From Streptomyces coelicoflavus (GTDB lineage: Bacteria; Actinomycetota; Actinomycetes; Streptomycetales; Streptomycetaceae), in NCBI RefSeq assembly GCF_003112555.1, contig NZ_BEWB01000016.1, forward strand, positions 119,100 to 183,099: a DNA stretch of 64,000 nt, given 5' to 3'. Shown here one piece after another: positions 58,690 through 64,000 of the stretch. Positions within the stretch are counted from its first letter, which is position 1. Every line of letters begins with the position of its first letter. The translations under genes and the position numbers were made by a program. Below the pieces are notes generated by a model, which saw only the letters and a program-made list of their open reading frames with translations, did no database searches and was not told where the DNA came from.

Positions 58690-59633
58690 CACCGGCGAGC
58701 GCAAGCGGTTCTCCTCCAAGGTCCTGGCCCCGTGGTGCCGCAGGTCCCCGAAGATCTCCGAGGTCCTGCCGCTGCACTGCCTGCACGGACTGTCCTCCGG
58801 GGGACTTCGTGCCCGCGCTGGAGCAGTTCCTCGGCTCGACGGCCGGCCTGTCGCCGGCTGCGCCGACCCGGCTGACCAGGCAGTGGAGCGACGACCACGC
58901 CACCTTCCAGCAGCGCGACCTGACAGACCGCGACTTCGTCCACGTGTGGGCGGACGGTGTGCACCCGAAGGTCCGGCTCGGGCAGGCCTACTGCTGCGTG
59001 CTGGTGTTGCTCGGAGTGCGCTTGGACGGCACCAAGGAACTGATCGCTCTGACCGAAGGACTGCGCGAGTCCACCGAGTCGTGGGCCGACCTGCTGCGCG
59101 CATGCCCCCGGCGGGGCATGCGCGACCCCGAACTCGTCGTGGGCGACGGCGCGATGGGACTGTGGAAGGCCCTGGCCGAGGTGTTCCCCACCACCCGGCA
59201 CCAGTGGTGTTGGGTCCACAAGGCTCGCAATGTCACGAACGCTCTGCCGAAGTCCGCACAGCCAGGGGCGACGAGGGCCATGCGGGAGATCTACACCGCC
59301 GAGGACCGCTCCCACGCGGAGAAGGCGATCGAGGTGTTCGCGAAGACCTACGGCGCGAAGTGGCCCAAGGCCGTCACGAAGATCACCAACGACGCCGAGG
59401 ATCCACTGGCGTTCTACGACTTCCCGGCCGAGCACTGCATCCACCTGCGGACCAAGGTCACCCGCGGGGCCAGCAGCCCGGCCGCCGCCCTCACGATGGT
59501 GTTCAAACTGGTCGAGTCCGCCCAGGACCGCCGGCGCGCGATCACCGCACCCCACCTCGTCGCCCTGGTCCGCTCCCGCGCCAGGTTCGAGAATGGTGTC
59601 CTGGTCGAGCGCGAGGAGGCGGTGGCCGCGTGA
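58690..59633 (+). pseudogene. IS256-family transposase, frameshifted and lacking the catalytic Glu region
   Basis: The N-terminal part (GERKRFSSKVLAPWCRRSPKISEVLPLHCLHGLSSG) lies in a different frame from the rest. A run of five G near 58795-58801 has one base too many. The main frame then reads DFVPALEQFLGSTAGLSPA, VWADGVHPKVRLGQ (first Asp), PELVVGDGAMGLWKAL (second Asp) and HQWCWVHKARN. IHLRT then joins directly to KVTRGASSPAAAL, skipping the TTNPIESTFATVRLR-like segment that holds the catalytic Glu. Loss between two similar LRT repeats explains the deletion. Dead element. Confidence 0.82.
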
Positions 59634-60049
59634 ACCGGCCCGCCCACGGGGAACTGCACCACGTCGAGATCTGGGTTCCCGACCTCGACCGCGCCCTCGC
59701 CTCACTCGGCTGGCTGCTTCAGACGCTGGGCTACACCGTCTCGCAGAGCTGGGACACCGGCCGCAGCTGGCTGCTGGGGCCGACCTACCTCGTTCTCGAA
59801 CAGTCCCCGGCCCTCACCACCGACCGGCACGACCGCCGCCGACCCGGGCTGAACCACCTGGCCTTCCACGTTGAGGACGCCACTACCGTCGAGATGTTGA
59901 CCGTCGGTGCGACCCAGCACGGCTGGAGCCTGATGTTCGCCGAGCTGCACCCACACGCCGGCGGCAAGCAGCACTACGCGGCCTACCTGGAGAACACCGA
60001 CGGCTTCGAGGTCGAGCTCGTCGCGATCAACACACCCCAGCTCAACTGA
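59630..60049 (+). CDS. VOC family (glyoxalase-like) protein
   Basis: 139-aa vicinal-oxygen-chelate protein. GELHHVEIWVPDLDRALASLGWLLQTLGY opens with the metal His. GLNHLAFHVEDATTVEMLTVGATQHGW carries the second His, and TDGFEVELVAIN the Glu ligand. LLGPTYLVLEQSP lies between them. The GTG at 59630 overlaps the transposase stop (GTGA), so it may be co-read with the relic, yet the gene itself looks intact. Function could be lyase, isomerase or antibiotic-binding; it is stranded between IS256 and IS5 relics. Confidence 0.82.
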   Translation: MNRPAHGELHHVEIWVPDLDRALASLGWLLQTLGYTVSQSWDTGRSWLLGPTYLVLEQSPALTTDRHDRRRPGLNHLAFHVEDATTVEMLTVGATQHGWSLMFAELHPHAGGKQHYAAYLENTDGFEVELVAINTPQLN

Positions 60050-60059
60050 TCCACAGGTA

Positions 60060-60595
60060 TTGGCAATTGCTCGGTCATGAGTGTGAAGAGGGCGGCGTCG
60101 CGGTCGGTGGTGCCGGCGGGTGTCACCGTGATTATCACGGGGAGCCCGAGGGCGTCGACGGCGTGTGTCTCTTGCGTCCGTTGATCTTCTTGCCGGCGTC
60201 GAAGCCGCGGGTGGCCTTGGAAACGGTCTCGGCTCCCTTGACCGACTGCGAATCGACGATCAATGTCACGGGTCAGGGGCATCGTCCCTGGCCCGTGCGG
60301 ATCTGACGGCGGAGTTGATCACGGAGGAAGCCAATGGCGCCACGGCGGTGCCAGGCGGCGACTTGGTAGTAGGCGGTCTGCCAGGGCGGATAGACCACGG
60401 CCAGGGCCCGCCATTTGACGCCGTTGTCGACGAGGTAACGGATGGCGTCGACGATGTCCGGCGATGCCACTTCTCCGGCCTGCCGCCCGCTTTGGTCTGG
60501 CAGGCCGGCAGGGGAAGCAGCGGTTCGATCAGCGCCCATTCCGCGATCGTGGTGGGGGACGGATAGCGGCGCCGCCGGCCGGTGGAAGCGGGCAT
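60060..60595 (-). pseudogene. IS5-family transposase relic (N-terminal and middle parts)
   Basis: Minus strand from ATG 60595: MPASTGRRRRYPSPTTIAEWALIEPLLPLPA and KAGGRPEKWHRR. After a frameshift near 60470 comes RDIVDAIRYLVDNGVKWRALAVVYPPWQTAYYQVAAWHRRG, the standard IS5 N-terminal domain. Further frameshifted pieces encode SQSVKGAETVSKATRGFDAGKK-like and AVDALGLPVIITVTPAGTTDRDAALFTLMTEQ readings near 60060-60260. The catalytic C-terminal end is absent. It is related in type to the relic at 54473-54800, which carries the complementary part. Confidence 0.7.
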
Positions 60596-60610
60596 GGGAA
60601 GGTCCGGGAG

Positions 60611-60960
60611 CTATTCAGAGAGCTGGGCGAGGATGGCGTGAACCCCGGTGAGCTGGGCCGATGCGAGCTGAGCCCATTCATCGTCAGGTGGCGCATCAGG
60701 TGTGGGTCGAGCGACCCCGTGATCAACCGGGTCAGGCGGCCCCGAACGAGACGGAACTGCTTCTTCTCGTATTCGATCCAGTCGGCCGGCTCTTCCGAGA
60801 ACAGGTAGCCGTCCTTGCGGCGCCAGATGATCGGGGTCAGATGCTCCGAGGCCCCGACATCGCGCGGGTGACGGACCCCGTGTCGGCGTACGGACTTCTC
60901 TCCCCAGTTGCGTACGGACGAACGTCCCCAACTCCAGCCGTCGGCCCCTGACACACGAGG
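60611..60960 (-). pseudogene. Unassigned decayed gene fragment
   Basis: One minus-strand frame reads VRRHGVRHPRDVGASEHLTPIIWRRKDGYLFSEEPADWIEYEKKQFRLVRGRLTRLITGSLDPHLMR. A second frame continues DEWAQLASAQLTGVHAILAQLSE to a stop at 60611. The smooth continuation across frames suggests one former protein with a frameshift near 60690. I do not recognise the family. It runs divergently from the recombinase relic. Confidence 0.4.
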
Positions 60961-61863
60961 CCCTGGACGAACTCCCGGCGGGCAAGGTCGTCGAGCACAT
61001 CCGCAGCGTGCTCGTGGCCACCGGCACGCTACGGAATGACCTGCACCGGTACGCGACCTGGCACCTCCTGCGACGGCTCCGCCGACGCAGCCGCGACAGC
61101 GACGCCACGCACACCCAGCTCACCGTCGTCCGCCAGCACCTGCGGGCAGCCGTCCATCTCCTCAACTGGCTCGAGGACCAGGGAACGACACTTGCGACCT
61201 GCTGTCAGGCCGACCTGGAACGCTGGACGCCCGGCGACGACGTCCGTCACCGCAAGGAGGCAGGGCACGTCGTGCGCTGGGCTCTCGCCCAGAAGATCGC
61301 ACGCGCTCTCAGCCTCCCGGCCGTCCGATGGAACGGCCCGAACGGCCCATCTCAGGCGATGGACGACGAGCCCGCTGGGCCACCGGCCGCCGTCTGCTGC
61401 ACGACGACACGCTCAAGTCCGAAGACCGCCTCGTCGGCCCGCTGTTGCACCTCTATGCCCAGTGGCCCGCGGCGATCTCCCGACTCACCGTCGACCACAT
61501 CAAGGAGACCGACGGAGCAGTCCGCCTCCGCCTCGGCGCCGTCCCGGTCGAGCTGCCTGCACCCGTCGCCGAACCGGCCCTCCAACAGGTCGCGGCCCGC
61601 CGCAGCCTTGCCACTCTCGCCCGGACGGATCCCCCTGGCTCTTCCCCGGAGGTCAGCCCGGCCGCCCGATTAGTGTCTGGGCCATGGGCGAAGTCTCCGC
61701 AAACTCGGCATCCGGCTCGTAGAGCCCCGCTCCACTGCCCTGTTCCAGCTCGCTACCGAGCTACCCGCCGCGGTCCTCGCCCGGACCCTCGGCACCGACA
61801 TCACCTGTCGCCGTCAAATGGCAACGGGCCGGCGCTGGTGACTGGGGCGTCTACGCAGCCTAA
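60948..61863 (+). pseudogene. Tyrosine-recombinase-like gene relic, several frameshifts
   Basis: Frame 3: LTHEALDELPAGKVVEHIRSVLVATG, HTQLTVVRQHLRAAVHLLNWLEDQGTTLATCCQADLERW, a core-binding-domain-like helical region. After a slip near 61365: DRLVGPLLHLYAQWPAAISRLTVDHIKETDGAVRLRLG. Later pieces read PWLFPGGQPGRPI, LRKLGIRLVEPRSTALFQLATELPAAVLARTLGTDIT and VAVKWQRAGAGDWGVYAA, ending near 61863. The layout matches Streptomyces integrase-like proteins, but the catalytic Arg-His-Tyr set is not evident. Not functional. Confidence 0.6.
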
Positions 61864-61993
61864 GCCAGCAGACGCGCGACCTCGCAAGCAGTGCATCCGA
61901 ACGGAAGTACTGGGCCCGGACCGGGCGCCAGGAGGAATAGCCACTGGTCAGGCCGCATATCACCGACGCGGTTGAGTAGCGTCAAGATCTACG

Positions 61994-62524
61994 ATGACCA
62001 CCATGGAACCCGTGCCCGCCCTCATCCACCTGGACAGCCCTTTCATCAACTTCCGAGACTTCGACTTCGGTGAGGGCTCTCACGGCTACCGCTGGATCGA
62101 CGCGAAGCGTTTCCAGCTATCGTCCGAGCCGCTGGACGACCGAGAAGTGCTGGCTGCTTTGATCGCGCATCCTCAGTTTCGGGACACCTACGACGGAGCT
62201 GGCGTTCAAGACTGGCCGCGGCACGGCCAATGGTGGCTTGACCGCATCCTCCCTGACGTCTACGACACCGTCGATGCCGAGACGGCGGTCGATGTCGTCC
62301 TTTCCTGGGCCAACCAGCATGGAGACGTCCCGGAATCGCTCGCATCGCGTCTGCGTGAGGAGATCTACACCCCGATCCGGAAGGCAACCAGCAGATACCT
62401 ACTAGGACAGCTCCCCGAGGACGCGTTCCACGACTACGGACCGATCCACATCGACTACCACGAACTCGCCCTCATCGACCGCCCGGCAGCGACACTCACT
62501 CTCCTCGTCGCAGCTGACGACTGA
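61994..62524 (+). CDS. Hypothetical protein, aromatic-rich, lower GC
   Basis: 176-aa soluble acidic protein from ATG 61994 (ATG 62003 is possible). Notable content: SPFINFRDFDFGEGSHGYRWIDAKRF, then DWPRHGQWWLDRILPDVYDTVDAETAVDVVLSWANQHGD. DYGPIHIDYHELALIDRPAATLTLLVAADD closes the protein. Base composition is visibly less GC-rich than the rest of the window, suggesting recent acquisition. I do not recognise a family. Size and acidity would suit an immunity or accessory protein, but nothing in the neighbourhood proves that. Confidence 0.65.
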   Translation: MTTMEPVPALIHLDSPFINFRDFDFGEGSHGYRWIDAKRFQLSSEPLDDREVLAALIAHPQFRDTYDGAGVQDWPRHGQWWLDRILPDVYDTVDAETAVDVVLSWANQHGDVPESLASRLREEIYTPIRKATSRYLLGQLPEDAFHDYGPIHIDYHELALIDRPAATLTLLVAADD

Positions 62525-62535
62525 CGCCGCCGGGG

Positions 62536-62733
62536 TCAGCGCCACAGACGCTTGAGACGGGGGTATTCAGGCAGTTCCAATACCCGAATACACCATTGGC
62601 CGTCTTCCAGGACGACCTGATCCGGACCTACCGAGGCTTCCCTGACCGTCGCCGATCCGAGCGGTCCGTCGAGGAATACCGGGAACCCACCGAGCAGGAG
62701 TGGCACGACTTCCAGCAGCATTTCGAGCTGCAC
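62536..62733 (-). CDS. Short doubtful ORF
   Basis: 65 codons, convergent with the preceding gene (12-nt gap). The C-terminal part (VGPDQVVLEDGQWCIRVLELPEYPRLKRLWR) reads like protein. However, the opposite strand (RRRSERSVEEYREPTEQEWHDFQQHFELHKV) is equally plausible, so direction and reality are uncertain. Confidence 0.25.
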   Translation of the reverse strand: MQLEMLLEVVPLLLGGFPVFLDGPLGSATVREASVGPDQVVLEDGQWCIRVLELPEYPRLKRLWR

Positions 62734-62798
62734 AAGGTATCCCTAAGAGTTTTACCGTAAACGATCACTTGACGTCGACTGTCGGGGGGCTTGCCTTC

Positions 62799-62818
62799 GC
62801 GTCAACCAGGGTTGACGC
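62799..62818. promoter_or_regulatory. Operator-like inverted repeat
   Basis: GCGTCAACC-AG-GGTTGACGC has perfect 9-nt arms. A degenerate copy (GTTAACC-TA-TGTTGAC) follows at about 62829-62844, ending 4 nt before the DUF998 start. Confidence 0.55.
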
Positions 62819-62847
62819 AACTCACCTTGTTAACCTATGTTGACGAG

Positions 62848-63404
62848 ATGGGGAATCAAGTGCTGCTTGCCTGCGGGATGGCTGCTGGGCCTCTTTTCAC
62901 CGTCGCGTATCTGCTGCAAGGCGCCAGCCGTGTGGGCTACAGACCGTCAACTTCCTCTTGGCGGGCTTGTTGTCGCTGGTCTTCGCCGTGGGCCTGTGGC
63001 GCGTTGGGCCTTCCCGCTGGGGTGCCCTGCTGATCGGTGCGTGGGCGGTCGGTCTGCTGGGCGCAGGTGCCTTCCGGACAGATCCGGTGAGCGGTTATCC
63101 TCCCGGCACGCCTGATCAACTGCAGCGTCACACCCGTGCAGGTGCTCTGCATGACCTGTTGTCTCTCATCGGATTCCTCGCCCTTGCTATGGCCTGCTTC
63201 GTATTCGCCCTGTCCAACTCTCTTTGGTGGACCATCTACTCGATCGTCAGCGGTGTGCTCTTCGCGACGACGATGGCGCTAGCCAGTGCCGCGTTCGACC
63301 AGCACCAACGCTGGGTCGACCTCGGCGGACTGATCCAGCGCATCTCGCTCACTATCGGCTGGACCTGGCAGATGCTGCTCGCCGTGCGCCTCCTGCACAC
63401 CTGA
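62848..63404 (+). pseudogene. DUF998-type membrane protein with internal deletion and frameshift
   Basis: ATG 62848 starts MGNQVLLACGMAAGPLFTVAYLLQGASRVGY, the first helix of a DUF998 protein. Near 62940 the sense jumps frame to QTVNFLLAGLLSLVFAVGLWRVG and continues through GAFRTDPVSGYPPGT, HDLLSLIGFLALAMACFVFAL and TIGWTWQMLLAVRLLHT. In intact relatives a segment of about 17-20 residues (DPLRHPVSSL-like) separates these parts. The missing stretch and frame change mark a small deletion. The operator upstream appears intact. Confidence 0.65.
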
Positions 63405-63447
63405 CGGCTGAACCGCAACCCTTGCTCGAGGGTGAGACGATTTTGCG

Positions 63448-63933
63448 ATGGCTGGTGTGATCTCGGCGTCGGAGCCGTCCTGGCCAGGACCCTTCACCGG
63501 GCTGAGCCCGCGATGCTTCACCAAGTTGGTGACCGCCCTGCGGCGCGAGGGCGCGGACGCAGTCCGTAAGGGCCGGCCTTGGAGCCTGCCGCTGGAGGAC
63601 CGTGTCCTGCTCGTGGCGGCCTACTGGCGCACAAGCAGGGCGTGGGAGGAATCCGGCGCCAAGGCCGCCGTTGGCAAGACCACCACGATCGCCGACGGCG
63701 GCTATCCCGGTACTGGACTCGTCACGCCTCATCGCCGACGCCAGGGCGAAGAGCTGCCCGACTGGAAGCAGGAGCACAACAAGTCCCACAAACAGGCCCG
63801 CGCCCGGGTCGAGCATTCCTTCGCCCGGATGAAGGGGTGGAAGATCCTGCGCGACTGCCGACTCAAAGGAGACGGCGTCCACCACGCAGTGCCTGGCATC
63901 GCGCGCCTGCACAACGTCGCCCTCGCCGGATAG
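63448..63933 (+). pseudogene. Internally deleted transposase (DDE_Tnp_4 type)
   Basis: 161-codon open frame. The N-terminus FTGLSPRCFTKLVTALRREG with GRPWSLPLEDRVLLVAAYWRT is the helix-turn-helix domain. The C-terminus AWEESGAKAAVGKTTTIADGGYPGTGLVTPHRR, KSHKQARARVEHSFARMKGWKILRDCRLKGDGVHH is the catalytic end (ADGGY Asp, VEH Glu). The middle, normally about 90 residues with the first catalytic Asp, is deleted in frame, so it is a transposition-dead derivative. The right terminal repeat survives at 63972-63997. Confidence 0.8.
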
Positions 63934-63971
63934 GCGGACGATGCCAGGCAAGGGAGACCGTATCCAACATG

Positions 63972-63997
63972 ATCCGGACGCATTTACGGGACAGCCC
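63972..63997. repeat. Right terminal inverted repeat of the deleted IS element
   Basis: Reverse complement reads AGGGCTGTCCCGTAAATGCG, resembling ends of Streptomyces elements that begin with GGGCTGTCCC. No matching left end was found near 63400-63450. Confidence 0.5.
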
Positions 63998-64000
63998 TTA

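Noticed and set aside
1..64000. tRNA and rRNA genes
   Set aside because: No cloverleaf-like segment with GTTCGA-type T-loop context or rRNA sequence was noticed on either strand by eye; a covariance search was not possible.

Overview
The window is GC-rich DNA with the gene style of Streptomyces: tightly packed genes, many GTG starts, many TetR regulators, a SARP regulator and SigE-type sigma factor relatives. The clearest marker is the adjacent tap-tpg pair at 34.05-36.85 kb. These genes encode the telomere-associated protein and the terminal protein that cap and replicate linear Streptomyces replicons. The window is therefore probably from a chromosome arm or a linear plasmid rather than the conserved core.

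Layout. 0-5 kb: the end of an MFS symporter, a type B carboxylesterase and a Tat-exported metallophosphoesterase/LamG protein. 4.6-7.5 kb: a scar zone holding a STAND-ATPase relic, an intact GNAT gene and a SARP gene fused to pieces of alanine racemase and D-Ala-D-Ala ligase. 8-13 kb: a TetR gene, a DUF2306 gene, an MMPL exporter and a VOC gene, tied together by one shared operator sequence. 13-16 kb: a secreted alpha/beta hydrolase, and an ECF sigma factor coupled to a small membrane protein. 16-34 kb: a run of oxidoreductases (SDRs and FAD monooxygenases, one rifampicin-monooxygenase-like and one TetX-like), each divergent from its own regulator, plus an ABC exporter with a two-component system. 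This stretch also holds a decayed sigma/anti-sigma operon and an ACT-domain gene behind an attenuator-type leader peptide.

36.9-46.9 kb: a ten-gene leftward operon for catabolism of an aromatic, probably nitrogen-containing, compound. It encodes an HpaB-type hydroxylase, extradiol dioxygenase, RraA-type aldolase, cupin, aldehyde dehydrogenase, RidA protein, NCS1 permease, flavin reductase, a second flavin-dependent monooxygenase and an FAH-fold enzyme. A LysR regulator lies just upstream, with a Tat-exported metallo-beta-lactamase-fold hydrolase beyond it. 49.7-54.5 kb: a TetR/ABC module and a TetR/nitroreductase module, each with clear operators.

54.5-64 kb: a decay zone. It holds five transposase or integrase relics (IS5-type twice, IS256, a DDE_Tnp_4-type transposase, a tyrosine-recombinase-like gene), frameshifted DUF genes, and two solitary CRISPR-like repeats that each accompany one arm of a 39-nt inverted repeat around an intact hypothetical gene. 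Some intact genes survive among the relics: an SDR/TetR pair, a VOC gene and two hypotheticals.

Together the window reads as accessory, xenobiotic-facing DNA. Small sensor-enzyme modules for detoxification or resistance alternate with a catabolic operon, telomere-maintenance genes and mobile-element debris. All family calls come from reading the sequence; no database search was run.
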